From Zea mays (lineage: Eukaryota; Streptophyta; Magnoliopsida; Poales; Poaceae): a stretch of 64,000 bases of DNA. A program made the position numbers and the translations under genes. The stretch's first letter is position 1; each line of letters opens with the position of its first letter. This document shows, in pieces, positions 46,983-57,281 of this stretch. The notes beneath the pieces were generated by a model, which was not told the DNA's origin, ran no database searches, and saw nothing but the letters and a program-made list of their open reading frames with translations. The DNA is taken from contig NC_050096.1 of NCBI RefSeq assembly GCF_902167145.1, forward strand, positions 265,134,622 through 265,198,621, read 5' to 3'.

Positions 46983-49546
46983 CTTGTGGTTTAGGCATAT
47001 GGGGCGATGGCGTAGCCTCCTAGATGGAGCGGCTGCCGTCTCCTACCGTACCGTACGTGACGCCATAAATTTTGCTTAGGCTCGTGTAATGTGATGACCC
47101 ACGGACCGAGTCGGGTACGTAGGAGTACGTAGACAGGGGAGGGGGGCGCCGTTTTTTGAACTGAAACAGAAATGCATGCCCTCCCCTGTCAGGAAATTTA
47201 TGGCCGATCAGACACCGCATACAAGAACATGAATGAATGGTGACACTGCTTTCTGTTCCTGCTCCTGTAGAACCAGACAATCCCGCAGCCACAATTGGTC
47301 AAAGCTGCTATACTTGTCGATCTAGCATGTTCGAGCTCCGTGGTGGTGGTGGTGGTGGAGATGTTTGCAAATTGTAAGCTTGGATGTGCCGCCGCCGCCG
47401 CCGCCGCCGCCGCCGTCCCATGGGCGCATGGCCTAGTGTCCCTAGTCGCCGTCGGTCGCAGCGGTGCCAAGGCCCAAGCGCTTGGCGTTCGTGTTCTCTC
47501 GTCTCCTGCGGCCGGCCGTTTTAATGCCAAGGGCAGGGAGTTGACGTCGCGGGCGCAGAGGCAGGCACGTCGTCGGAGCAGATCACTCCTCCGGCCTTGT
47601 GACCGGCGTGAATGCGAGTTTTAATGACGCGATGGCGATGGGTGTCCGTGCCCTTGGTCGCGGAAAGAGAGGCGGGCGAGCCCTGCCGGCTGGCTGCCGT
47701 TTTCAGCCGCAGCGGGGGCGTAATTGCGCGCAGCAGGCGCTGGCCGCCGCGCCGCGCCGCGCGTGAACTCTACAAGTCGTCGTGGCATTATTATTATTTA
47801 TTGGAGTGGAGGTGAGTCAGGCAGGCATTACCGTTTCCGTTTGTTCACGTCCCCCCCTAGTACGTACGGTACCACGAGCATTCCTGCAGATACGATCGGA
47901 GCGGGACCGTATCCCCCCGTGCTTGCCATCAATAATGTTGCAGTACGTGTCTGCGCTGCGCCTGCGGCCTTGATTGCGCAATCGTTCGTGCTGTTGGCGT
48001 GCCGGATCAGCGCGCCTTATTAAACACGCCGCGCGGCACGGCTGCACCTGCACGGGCGTGTACTTGTACCGGTCTAGTATTTCGTGGACGAGATCTGCGT
48101 ACGGCGTACCGGGCACACGGGGCGTTTTGAGCGACACGCCCGGCCCAGCTTCTTCGCTGCACGGCGGATTGCTGGTCGACGACAGGTTGGCCCAAACCGA
48201 GGACCGTGGCGCCGAACAAAAGGCCGGCCCGCGTGAACGAGCCGCAAAGTGGGCGTAAAGGGCCCAACTCGACTTGGAGTTGGCAACGAATCGGGAAGTT
48301 TGGTCCAGCCCAGAATCTAAAATCATAACCCTTTTCGTTCATTCATTCATTCATTCATTCATTCATTTATCTATCTATCTATCTAATCCAGCGTCGCCGC
48401 CTACTGAACTTAGTACAGTGCCCTTCCGTTGCAACTTGCGTTGTTCCATAAAATGTCCCAAAAACTTTAAGAGTCAAATATCATGCCCATTTCCCATCAT
48501 TTTTCAGTAATCCATACAATGGTTACACCTCAGATTATGATGTCAAGGAGAAATGAAGAAACGTCAGGAATAAGACATCGGTATCTAAATACATCAGTAT
48601 ATACATACATTGATGTTCTACCGAATGGAATTCTCAGGTACTGGAAAATATTCTTTTGATGTTACTGTCTTATACATGACTCATATTCCATGGTGATGCG
48701 GCCGACGATCTCACCGACATCCCAACAGGAGGCTTACGCACCTCGTGCTTGACATACGCTTGGTGGTTTATTTGGAGCATAATGCTTGACGATGGAAACT
48801 CTGCTTCAAAGAAGTAGATATTTCATTTTTTTTAATAATAAGTTAACACTAAAATTATTCCCATGCATAAATCTTTTTCTTTTTTTATTTAACCGTGTCT
48901 AAGCACGGTTGTTTATATTAATAAGACCGACAGCGTTACGACTCACGGTTACTAAGGTCAACACGATACTTGTAGATACTTGTACGACTAATCATACAAA
49001 CCATGACCAACACGATACGTACGGCTTCATTTTGCGAAGCCAATGGTTGAGAGCGCGTCTGCAATGCCTATTGCAAGAATACAAATAAAGAAAAGACTAT
49101 GGATGATGAACATGTATTCTTTCTGGTTTGCAGTGCGTGCATTATATATTGAGAAAATTATGTCACAATCATGTATTCTTTCTCCATATCCGTATGTCAC
49201 TATGATTTTGTTGAGTACTTTATTTGTCATTATAGATGTTATAATTCCTTCTCTATAACACTCGGATACTTTTTTTTTACTCTTTCATGCATGTTATTAC
49301 TACAAGTGATATCCTTAATTATATGTCACTGGTGATGACATGGAAATGTAAAAAGTTATATCCGACTAACATAGAATATATTAGGAAATTTACGATGATA
49401 AATAAAATATTGAACAAAATTACAACGTTTACAGACAATTGACTTCGTATTATTTGTGACAAACTGTCACACCCGCGCCCGCCCTGGCAGGCAGGCACCA
49501 GACAGTACACAGAACGGTGATCTGGTCTGTAGAATACAGCGGCCGT
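46983..49546. other. Intergenic; 3' region and microsatellites
   Basis: The gene's 3' UTR probably lies in 46983-47300. Simple repeats are (GGT)n at 47339-47356, (GCC)n at 47388-47416, (TTCA)n at 48336-48366 and (TCTA)n at 48367-48385. GC-rich frames at 47295-47624 and 47817-48326 (minus) lack domains. Positions 48400-49470 are AT-rich with nothing recognised. The last part (about 49460-49546) would be the 3' UTR of the split SAUR gene. Confidence 0.5.
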
Positions 49547-49585
49547 CTACCTGCTGGCCATGCACGCCAGACCCATGAGCTGCTG
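49547..49585 (-). pseudogene. 3' end of the split SAUR gene
   Basis: Read on the minus strand from the CACTA target duplication (cag, 49585-49583), the text gives 11 more codons, 'QLMGLACMASR', and a stop (49549-49547). The frame matches the SAUR coding part at 55812-56081, where the same cag triplet closes codon 90. This fragment is therefore the original C-terminus, now 6.2 kb away and beyond stop codons. Confidence 0.8.
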
Positions 49586-49915
49586 CACTACAGTAAACGA
49601 GGAAATTTCCGACGGCTAAAACCGTCGGACATAAGAACTAAACCGTCGGAGATAAGCTATGTCCGACGGCATTAACTTATCTCCGACGGTTTTAAGCCGT
49701 CGTGGATAACGCGTCGGAAATAGCATTATGTCCGACGGCTGCCGTCGGACATAGCGTATGTCCGACGGCCCTATCCAACCGTCGGAGATAAGGCGGAGTA
49801 ACCGTTTTAACCGCTGCCTGGGCCCACAACTACTATGTCCGACGGTTTAAAGCCGTCGGACATAACACAAACCTTATGTCCGACGGCCTAAACTAAGCCG
49901 TCGGACATAACGTTT
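49586..49915. repeat. Left subterminal repeat array of the CACTA
   Basis: About a dozen tgtccgacgg / ccgtcggaca / ccgacggt motifs in both orientations, some paired as short inverted repeats (for example atgtccgacggtttaaagccgtcggacat at 49833-49863). Such motifs bind the CACTA-encoded DNA-binding protein in related elements. Confidence 0.85.
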
Positions 49916-50204
49916 TTCAGAAATTGCACAAAAATCTGAATTTTAAAAAATCTGATATTTGCAAATACAAAACAGAATTCATACACATATACACATTCAC
50001 ATTAACAAATATACTCACATAAGTATACACATTCACAAATATAATCACATAAGCATTCACATTCACAAAATTTAACATAACAACATAGTTCCAAAAGGTT
50101 CCAATAAGTGTTTACATAAACATAGTTGTCCAAACTCCAAAATGAACATTATTCGACGGGTAGGCTTTCACATGAAAGGTTTCAACAAGTGTTTTACATC
50201 AGTA

Positions 50205-52683
50205 TCACTCATATCCATCGCCACCTCCTCCGGCTGGACTATGCGTGCTGAAAAGATTGTTCACCCACGAATGTGTTGTGTCGTCCTGACCAGACCCATC
50301 TCCAGGTGCGGCAACTGAAGCGGGTGGTGTCTGAAATCCCTATAACACAAGCACATGAAATAGTAACCACTCAGTTGTTCATTTAAACACATAAGACATC
50401 TATGAACATGTCACACACGCATATGTGTACATACCATAGGGAATTGTGACGGAGGCGGAGGCGGTGGTGGAGGCGCCAACATTGGCATTGGCAGTGCAAA
50501 GTCCGGAGGCGGCATCCCATATGTCGGCATCGGGACGCCCGCTTGTTGGGCTAGTTGCTACAAATTATATACAAGTCATTGTTGAGCAAACAAGATACAC
50601 ATCAAGTGTTTTGCAAAATAAGCTACAAAATGTTAGTTCAACTTACCGAGAGAAGAGCTTGATTTTGGGCCTGGAGGCTTGCATAATACTCGTCCCTCTT
50701 CTTCTGGTACTCGGCTTGTTGTCTCTGGTATTCAGATTGTTGCCTCTGGTACTCCAATTGATCCCTCAAGACTGATTGATGGTACTCTGCCTGTTGACGC
50801 AACACCGCAAGCTCTATCTCATGGGCTGCTGATCGTGAACGGGACGACTGTGAAGACGACGATGTGGATTGTCGTCCACGGCGTCTCAGCTCTCTGGAAT
50901 CAATCGTAGAATCAAAAATACCCAACCTACAAGAGTGAACCATGCACTTAGTATAGTAACTCATGCCTCAGTTGAATCGCAAGCATATGATGACAATTTT
51001 GAAAACCAAATCAAATAATCTCACCGTCCATGGGCTTGTCCTCCTGCACTAGCATATGCTGCCTGAGGGTCGATTGGCTGGCTCCTCCAATCGTACTCCT
51101 CCCCATGGCGTTGAACCATCTCCTGCCCATACGAAGCCTGGAGGCAAACAATATCAAATATAAGTGCATAACCCTATGCCATTGCAAACAATATCAAACA
51201 CATAATAGAGTATCAAAAACTCACTAGACGGTCGGTGGCCGTCTGAGTGCATAACACATCAGGATTCTGAGGATCAGAACCCCTATGGCCTTGCATATAC
51301 ACCTCCACATCCGTGGGCGTACGGCCGGATTTGACTTCCTGTACATAAAAGTTATATTGACACATTTCTATGTAATTCAAAGTTACGACAAACTGAGACT
51401 TACCATTCGCTTAGCCAAGCGCACATGACCATCACCGCCGTAGTTGTGGAACGACTCAGTTCCACGGTTTCCCCTGTTCCTTTCGGAAATGGCACGAAAC
51501 TCAGGGGAACCCCACCATCTGCACAATGCCCGATAACCGTCTGATCGGGTGGCCATCCACGGCACCGACACCTACATGAAATTTTTTAAATAAAGCAAGC
51601 AAATACATGGCTTCGTGCGATATGAGAGGCAACAACCTGTTTACCTCTAGGTATTGCTCCTCCGTCAAGTAAATTGATGACCACTCGGCCTTTGTATTTG
51701 GCATCGGTCGATCATCAGCATTTGCTCTGTACCATGCCTTTATAGCCTGAATTCGTGCATAGTACATTGCATCTGCAACGACATCGTTCGCGTTATACTC
51801 AAACACGTAACGAGCGTTCATATCATATGATCCATCGTCCGACAACTTGTACCGTTTCTGCAAAAACCATAGTGTTATCATAAAAGCAAACATATATGGA
51901 ATAACTAAAATAGTATAAACAAGTCATACCCAGAATGCATCCCAAACTAGTGCTTGTGTGTTGCCAAACGTTCTACAGACACCATAGCGATAATGCTCCC
52001 AAGTGGTGGCGGGGACAGACTCGCCAGTAGGCAAAGTCACAAGACCAGGCCAGTGTAGACGAACAAGATTACCAAGAACCATGTTCACCTGCCTGTAGTG
52101 TCCTGTGCCTGTGAACGAGTCGTCGATCCAAGTCTTGCAAACAGAAATCAATGTAGAAATTAAAACATAACTTTCAATAACATTTAAGCAAAGATATGTC
52201 ACTCACTTTCCACTAGGCTTTATCACAACCCGAGATTCGGGTGGAAGCTCTGGAGGTGGTCCAACAAAATGCAGCTTCCTCGTTCTCTTAACTCGAGAAG
52301 TTCCAGACCCAGCTGCAGAATCTCCACCAGCCCCAGAATCCCCAGCCCCAGAATCTCCACCAGCGTCGTCTCCAGCTTCATCTCCCACATTATCTCCACC
52401 ATCATCTTCATCATCATCTCTTGCATGATCCTCTACCACTGGTTCCTCAATTTCAGCATCCTATGAAACAAATAACTTACATCATACAATATTAAGTAAC
52501 TCAAATAATGTAATTTAACAACTAACTTACATCTTGTGGAGGCAAATGTTCTGCCAGCGCTCTCCGTCTGCTCATGGTAGAACCTGTGCCCTGAAAAACT
52601 GAATCCTCACCCCTCGAGCTGCTCCTCGAGCTACTCCTCGACCCAAGCAAACTACGAGCTAAAGACTTCATTTTCTTTGACAT
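50205..52683 (-). CDS. Ptta/En-Spm-type CACTA protein, multi-exon
   Basis: The likely ATG is at 52683 ('MSKKMKSLARSLLGSRSSSR'), 100 bp after the end of the TNP2-like frame. Exon 1, 52683-52531, ends at gtaagt. Exon 2, 52460-52207, is acidic ('DDDEDDGGDN' and GDSGAG repeats). Later exon-like blocks are near 52145-51935 ('TWIDDSFTGTGHYRQVNMVLGNL'), 51857-51645 ('NARYVFEYNANDVVADAMYYARIQAIKAWY', 'LTEEQYLEV'), 51570-51405 ('RWWGSPEFRAISERN'), 51342-51228, 51138-51026, 50930-50646 (EYQRQQ coiled coil), 50555-50436 (proline-rich) and about 50342-50205 (stop 50207-50205). This is the domain order of Transposase_24-like proteins. The exon 2/3 join does not fit the expected frame by one base, so a splice detail or a small mutation is unresolved. 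Confidence 0.65.
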
Positions 52684-52783
52684 CCTATTTTAACAAAAAC
52701 AAGTTAGTACATAAATCGACAATAAAATAATAAAATATGCAATAAAATCATAAAATATGCAATAAAATCATGATCCATACTCG

Positions 52784-54352
52784 TCAATCGTAATCGTAAT
52801 CAAAATCAGGATCTAGTTGCTTTCGTCGATTTAATGGACGCCAAGTAGCTTTCTTCTTTCTCGTCACTCGTTTTCTTTTTGGAGGAACCTCTACATCATT
52901 TTGATCGCCTAATAAAGATTCTTCCAACATTTCAGTTTGTACATTAAACGTGCTTGTAAGTTCTTCATCTTGGAAAATCTCAGCAGCCCCCACTTCCTGC
53001 TCGATTTGACTTTCAACATAACCAGCATCACCAGGAGCATATAGTCGTTCACGAGGATTAACTTTGTACACTACCCTCCAATCAACCAAACCGTTTTTCT
53101 TAGATGGATATGTCATATAATACACCTGCTCGCATTGGTGGGCAAGGATTATAGTGTCGTGGCCTTTTAATCTATCGTTGTGTTTGACTTCAACCATGCC
53201 ATATTGATTTTCTCGCGTTGTATTTGGGGAAAACCAATCACAATCGAAGAACACCACTTTGAGTTGTTTATCTCCAAAAAACTTGTATGGAACAGCAAAG
53301 ACGGGCCAACATGAGTACGACGTTGCAGTTACATTGAATGGCGAGAAACCATCTGTTGCCAAACCGAAGCGGACATTCCGCACTTCATCAGCAAAGCTGG
53401 AATCAAAAGCATCTAGTGCCTTCCATGCATCTGTATCAGCTGGGTGCACCATGACATTTGGATTCTCACGTACCCCTTCTTTGTGCCACCTCATGTGTCT
53501 GGCTGTATTCTTGGAGATGAACAAACGTTTCAACCGAGGTATGAGAGGCATGTAACGAAGCTGCTTACGTGCAATCTTCGTAGTCACGGTCAAACCATCG
53601 TCATTTTCAACCTCAACGAATCTACGCTCACCACATACAGTACACTTCTTCTCACCTGCGGTCTCCTTCCAGAAAAGCATACAATTATTTTCACAGACAT
53701 CGATTTTTTCGTAGTCCATACCGAGGCCAGATAACAGTTTTTTAGACTGATACATGTCCTTTGGCATCTTGTGATTCTCCGGAAGTACATCACTGATCAA
53801 GTTCAAAAGTTCCTTGTAACAGTTGTTTGAGAATGCAAACTTAGACTTAATAGCCATAAGTCGAGTCACAAATACAAGGACGGTCACTTTTGTGTGCTCA
53901 TGCAACGGCTCTTCGGCAGCTTTAAGGAGCTCGAAGAACTTCTGAACCTCAGGTGTAGCTGGATCCTCAAACTCGGTGGGTTGACCGGGGTTCTCCGAAT
54001 CGACGGTTAGAAACTCATGGCGTACATCGTCAAGCATCTCTTCCATCCTATCGTAGTCCTCCTCTTCATGTGACTGAACTTCCGATACAATACGAGGAGG
54101 TGGGTCCTCACCGTGGTGCACCCACACCTCATAGCCTGGCATATAACCGTTCTTGCAAATATGTATCGACATAGTCCTCCTGTCAAGGAAATTAATGTTC
54201 CGACACTTGCTACAAGGGCACCTAACATCGGTTCCAGTCTCTGACCGAGCGAAAGCATGGTCGAGAAAAGCATCAGTCTTGGCCACCCACTCACTTGATA
54301 GAGCACCTCTTTTCTTCCAACCTTCATACATCCATCGACGATTCTCCTCCAT
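52784..54352 (-). CDS. TNP2-like transposase, internally deleted but open (522 aa)
   Basis: One uninterrupted frame. Residues 1-80 are the transposase-associated domain ('RRWMYEGWKKRG...WVAKTDAFLDHAF' with 'CPCSKC' at 45-50 and a later HHG). About 200-352 is the N-terminal part of the Transposase_21 domain ('MYQSKKLLSGLGMDYEKIDVC.NNCMLFWKE', 'KCTVCGERRF', 'FGLATDGFSPFN', 'SYSCWPV'). From about 358 the text jumps to a DUF4216-like C-terminal part ('LKVVFFDCDWF', 'YGMVEVKHNDRLKGHD', 'CEQVYYMTYPS'), then a basic tail. The rest of Transposase_21 is missing, with the join near 53285. A normal TNP2 protein is far longer. It keeps an intact frame, so it could make a truncated DNA-binding or regulatory protein; that is inference. 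Confidence 0.85.
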   Translation of the reverse strand: MEENRRWMYEGWKKRGALSSEWVAKTDAFLDHAFARSETGTDVRCPCSKCRNINFLDRRTMSIHICKNGYMPGYEVWVHHGEDPPPRIVSEVQSHEEEDYDRMEEMLDDVRHEFLTVDSENPGQPTEFEDPATPEVQKFFELLKAAEEPLHEHTKVTVLVFVTRLMAIKSKFAFSNNCYKELLNLISDVLPENHKMPKDMYQSKKLLSGLGMDYEKIDVCENNCMLFWKETAGEKKCTVCGERRFVEVENDDGLTVTTKIARKQLRYMPLIPRLKRLFISKNTARHMRWHKEGVRENPNVMVHPADTDAWKALDAFDSSFADEVRNVRFGLATDGFSPFNVTATSYSCWPVFAVPYKFFGDKQLKVVFFDCDWFSPNTTRENQYGMVEVKHNDRLKGHDTIILAHQCEQVYYMTYPSKKNGLVDWRVVYKVNPRERLYAPGDAGYVESQIEQEVGAAEIFQDEELTSTFNVQTEMLEESLLGDQNDVEVPPKRKRVTRKKKATWRPLNRRKQLDPDFDYDYD

Positions 54353-54466
54353 ACTAGATACGAGACGTTAACTTAATTAGATAAGTAATGCACGGACCAT
54401 CCGTTTTTACGAAGAAATCACGCCCCTACATCTGTAGGAAAGGATAGGTCCTAAACCCACCCAGGA

Positions 54467-54645
54467 GTGACCGACGAGGCCGTGTTTATGACAAGACATG
54501 TGGTCGTGCGAAATTTCGGCAGCATAACCCCGCTGTTCTCCAATCGCACGCCTAAAAATGGTGCAATTGGAGAACAGAGAGGTTATGCTGCCGTAACTAA
54601 GCAGGAGCACATGCTTTTGTCATAAACACGGACTCTGTCGGTCAC
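54467..54645. repeat. Long foldback upstream of the TNP2-like frame
   Basis: Left arm 54467-54549 and right arm about 54562-54645 are inverse copies with a few mismatches. Shared blocks include gtgaccgac, ccgtgtttatgacaa, cggcagcataacc and ctgttctccaat. The loop is roughly 12-28 bases. It lies between the TNP2-like ATG and the likely start of transcription, so it may be in the leader RNA. Confidence 0.8.
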
Positions 54646-54673
54646 ACCAAGGCTGTCCAATAAAGGGACAATT

Positions 54674-54724
54674 TCGGCCCAACATACCTCACATGCGTCG
54701 CTTGTAAGGTGTGTTGGGCCGAAA
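54674..54724. repeat. Second short foldback
   Basis: tttcggcccaacatacct... pairs with ...aggtgtgttgggccgaaa across a short centre. It is adjacent to the longer foldback. Confidence 0.75.
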
Positions 54725-55179
54725 CGGGTGACGCCTAGGTTTCGTTTGTTCACACTACGATACACTATGATTAACTATAATCATCGTGCATTATTAAATA
54801 ATTAAACTAATAAACCACAATACAATATTACATACGAAATAACATTGTTATAAATGACAAATCATATAAAATGACCTTATTTCCGAGGGCATAATAATTA
54901 CCCTCAGAAATTAAAAATTTAAATTATCTAAAGTACCACTAAATAAACTAAAACAAGCTACTTTAATTACGTAATCAAATTTTGGGCGTCGGACATAACA
55001 AACTAAACAATCAAATGCATTCATACATACATTTCTAATCAAATACATTAATACAAACATACAATTCTAATCAAATACATTAATACAAGCATACAATTTT
55101 AATAAACAAAATTGCTAATTAAGTATACTCACTTAGCGGGTGTGGAGAGACGGCCGGTGATGGGTGCACGGGCGGGCGG

Positions 55180-55545
55180 CGGGCGCACGGGGCCGTTGGC
55201 CGGAGCACGGGGCGGCGGCGACCGTCGAACGGGGCGGCGGCGGCGCCGGAGCACGGGGCGGAGCTCGGGGCGGTGGCGGCCGGAGCACGAGCGTGGCGGC
55301 GGCGGCACGAGCGTGGCGGTGGTGGCCGGAGCACGAGCGTGGCGGTGGCCGGAGCACGAGCTCGGGGCGGTGGCGGCAGGACCAAGGGGCGGCGGCGGCC
55401 GGAGCACGAGCAGTGGGGGCGGGCGGTACGGCGACCGGGCGGGACGGCGACGAGCGTGGCGGCGACGAGCGTGGCGGCGACGGCGCGGCGTGCTCCTCGG
55501 ACGGCGGCGGCGGCAGAGAGAGAGAAACGGCTGGGTGAAACTGAA
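55180..55545. repeat. GC-rich minisatellite in the CACTA 5' region
   Basis: Imperfect repeats of ggcggccggagcacgagcgtggc-type units, giving long but meaningless open frames on both strands (55112-55798 plus; 55119-55407 minus). Confidence 0.85.
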
Positions 55546-55569
55546 GGCGCGCGGGTCGGATCCGCGCGT

Positions 55570-55811
55570 TAAAAAGCCTTATGTCCGACGGCTCGGTACG
55601 AGGCCGTCGGACATAAGCTTATGTCCGACGGCCAGGGTGCAAGCCGTCGGACATAAGGTAATGTCCGACGGCCAGTCTGACAGCCGTCGGCTGTTTTCCG
55701 TTATTTTCGACGGCCGCTGTTGGCCGTCGGACATACCCTTATGTCCGACGGTTGCCTATAGGGCCGTCGGACATAATACGACCGTCGGAATATTATAGTT
55801 TTACTGTAGTG
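55570..55811. repeat. Right subterminal repeat array of the CACTA
   Basis: Paired ttatgtccgacgg...ccgtcggacataa units, each a short inverted repeat, run up to the terminal repeat. It mirrors the left array at 49586-49915. Confidence 0.85.
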
Positions 55812-56081
55812 CTGGAAGCGGCGGGCGTCGCAGGGGATCCGCAGCACGCCGGGCTGCCCGTACCCATACAGCCGCTCGGCCATCTCCAGCAGCTCCACCA
55901 TGCGAGGCTCCTTGAGCAGCGCCACCGGCACGAGGATCCTCTGTTGCTCCTTGCTGCCGCCGACGAGCCGCATGGGTACGTACCCTCTGGGCATCGTCGC
56001 CCCGTCGCCGGCGCGCACCGGCGAGGAGCCCTTGCTCGTCGTTGCCGCTTGCTTTCCCCACAGAACCTTCGCCTTCGCCAT
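55812..56081 (-). pseudogene. SAUR gene, 5' 90 codons, split by the CACTA
   Basis: Small auxin-up RNA protein. The start is the ATG at 56081. The SAUR core has 'PRGYVPMRLVGG' (31-42), 'ILVPVALLKEPRMVELLEMAERLYGYG' (49-75) and 'GVLRIPCDARRFQ' (78-90). SAURs are single-exon, auxin-responsive proteins of about 100 residues that in known cases inhibit PP2C.D phosphatases and promote cell expansion. The intact gene would have had 101 codons (90 here plus 11 at 49550-49582). The present frame runs on into the CACTA end for 36 foreign residues to a stop at 55701-55703, so a chimeric protein of 126 residues is possible. The core is complete, so function may not be fully lost. Confidence 0.9.
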
Positions 56082-56202
56082 ATATATATGGTGAGGCGCG
56101 CGCTCGCGTCTTCTTGTAGAACGCGCCGTGCGCTTTGTTACGTCCTCGTAGCAGCAATGTGTAATGGCACTGGCGGCACCCTGCAGTTAGGCACGCCGAT
56201 CG

Positions 56203-56211
56203 TTTATATAG
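56203..56211 (-). promoter_or_regulatory. TATA box of the split SAUR gene
   Basis: On the minus strand the text reads tctatataaacg, 122 bp upstream of the ATG at 56081, a normal distance for a plant gene with a leader of about 90 bases. An (AAGG)n microsatellite follows upstream at 56221-56247. Confidence 0.65.
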
Positions 56212-56247
56212 AAAAGCAGAGAGGAAGGAAGGAAGGAAGGAAGGAAA

Positions 56248-56610
56248 GGTGACGGCGGGATTTGTCAAGGCTGTCGTAGAACGACGCTGCTGGCTGCGCA
56301 AAGAAGTGCATTGGATTGGAGAGCAGGTCTTTGTCGGCTCGTGTGCAGACGCTTTGCACACGATGACACGACCACGCTGACGGCTTTCGATCGTGACGAA
56401 ACGTGATAAAACCTGCCGTTAGGTGCGTAGCCAGGATTTTTTTTTTATAAAAGAGATCATAAACAATATTTAATAGATTATATATAGTATATGAGTGTCT
56501 GATTTCAGTTTAAATTTAACTTCATATACTATATATTTTTATCAGACGCACAAACGAAGAAATAACTGAATCAATCACTGTTTTTATATACGTAACTACT
56601 TAAAAATTAG
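56248..56610. other. SAUR upstream region, nothing further recognised
   Basis: Possible promoter DNA of the split SAUR gene, turning AT-rich after 56430. No recognised auxin-response element cluster or transposon end. Confidence 0.4.
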
Positions 56611-56694
56611 TACTTCCTCCGTTTCTTTTTATTAGTCGCTGGATAGTGTAATTTTACACTATCCAGCGACTAATAAAAAGAAACGGAGGGAGTA
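56611..56694. mobile_element. Very short Stowaway-type MITE (84 bp with flanks)
   Basis: A near-perfect palindrome: cctccgtttctttttattagtcgctggatagtgtaa against its inverse, with a 2-base loop. TA flanks on both sides (56611-56612 and 56693-56694). The (c)ctccgtttc... ends and TA target are typical of Stowaway (Tc1/mariner) MITEs. Confidence 0.8.
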
Positions 56695-56880
56695 TGTATT
56701 TATATGTATGTACAAACCTTAGGGGCCAGGGTCTGCCTGCCGTTTCTACACCTCAGGCTACCAGCTAGCTGTTGCTGTCACCAACTTTAGTTTTCGTCCG
56801 TGGACCCGCGCGGATTGGAATGGAACGAGCAAAACAAAACTATCAGAGAGTAGTAAGTAACTTGTAAAGATGCACCGTTA

Positions 56881-57281
56881 GGCTATCCGCACTCATGGAA
56901 CCCTAAATTTCTACTCTAAAAGGAATATTTCATCCTGGTCAGCGAGATTCTCTACTCTATCCTATAATACTCCGTGTTCATATTTACTCTAAATATCTAC
57001 CCTATGCTAACTATCACATATTCTATCATTTTTTCCCGCACTTTTTTGTTACCACCCACATGCATCTGCGAACGTGGCGCATCGCTACAGCCTGTGCTGC
57101 GGTTGCGAAAGTACGCTGGCAGAAGATAGGGTAGGAGAGAGAGTACGCTGGATATGAGGTGAGAGACGAGCAACCCTACGGTAGGGATGGATTTCGAGTC
57201 TACCGCTGCAGCTTGTTTTTACTGCATCTGTGACTGCATCGGCGATAGCGTAGGGCGTCCAGTACACCACTGCGAGCAGCC
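56881..57281. mobile_element. Tourist MITE (401 bp), relative of 1710-2100
   Basis: Ends ggctatccgcactc and, inverted, ggctgctcgcagtgg. TTA duplication at 56878-56880 and 57282-57284. The first part matches the inverted right half of 1710-2100, including tggaaccctaaatttctactctaaaag and catcctggtcagcgagattctc in part. Confidence 0.78.

Larger units (their letters stand above)
49586..55811 (-). mobile_element. CACTA (En/Spm-type) transposon, 6226 bp
   Basis: Terminal inverted repeats cactacagtaaa(a)c at both ends and a perfect 3-bp target duplication ctg (49583-49585 and 55812-55814). Subterminal arrays of tgtccgacgg / ccgtcggaca are present at both ends. Two genes run on the minus strand: a TNP2-like gene (52784-54352) and a multi-exon Ptta/En-Spm-type gene (50205-52683). 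The TNP2-like gene lacks its catalytic middle, so the copy is probably non-autonomous. It sits inside a SAUR coding sequence. Confidence 0.93.

Noticed and set aside
46424..47023. 199-codon frame overlapping the DLN-motif gene
   Set aside because: An arginine-rich shadow frame of exon 2; the chosen frame joins exon 1 in phase and has conserved cysteine and DLN motifs.
49586..49915. Regular short repeats that could suggest a CRISPR array
   Set aside because: Repeats occur in both orientations without uniform spacers and belong to CACTA subterminal DNA in a plant genome.
55112..55798. Open frame of 228 codons and overlapping minus frames
   Set aside because: It runs through a GC-rich minisatellite and CACTA subterminal repeats; arginine/glycine/alanine composition with no domain.
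55801..56361. 186-codon minus frame over the SAUR gene
   Set aside because: Shadow in another frame; the SAUR core motifs lie in the 56081 frame.
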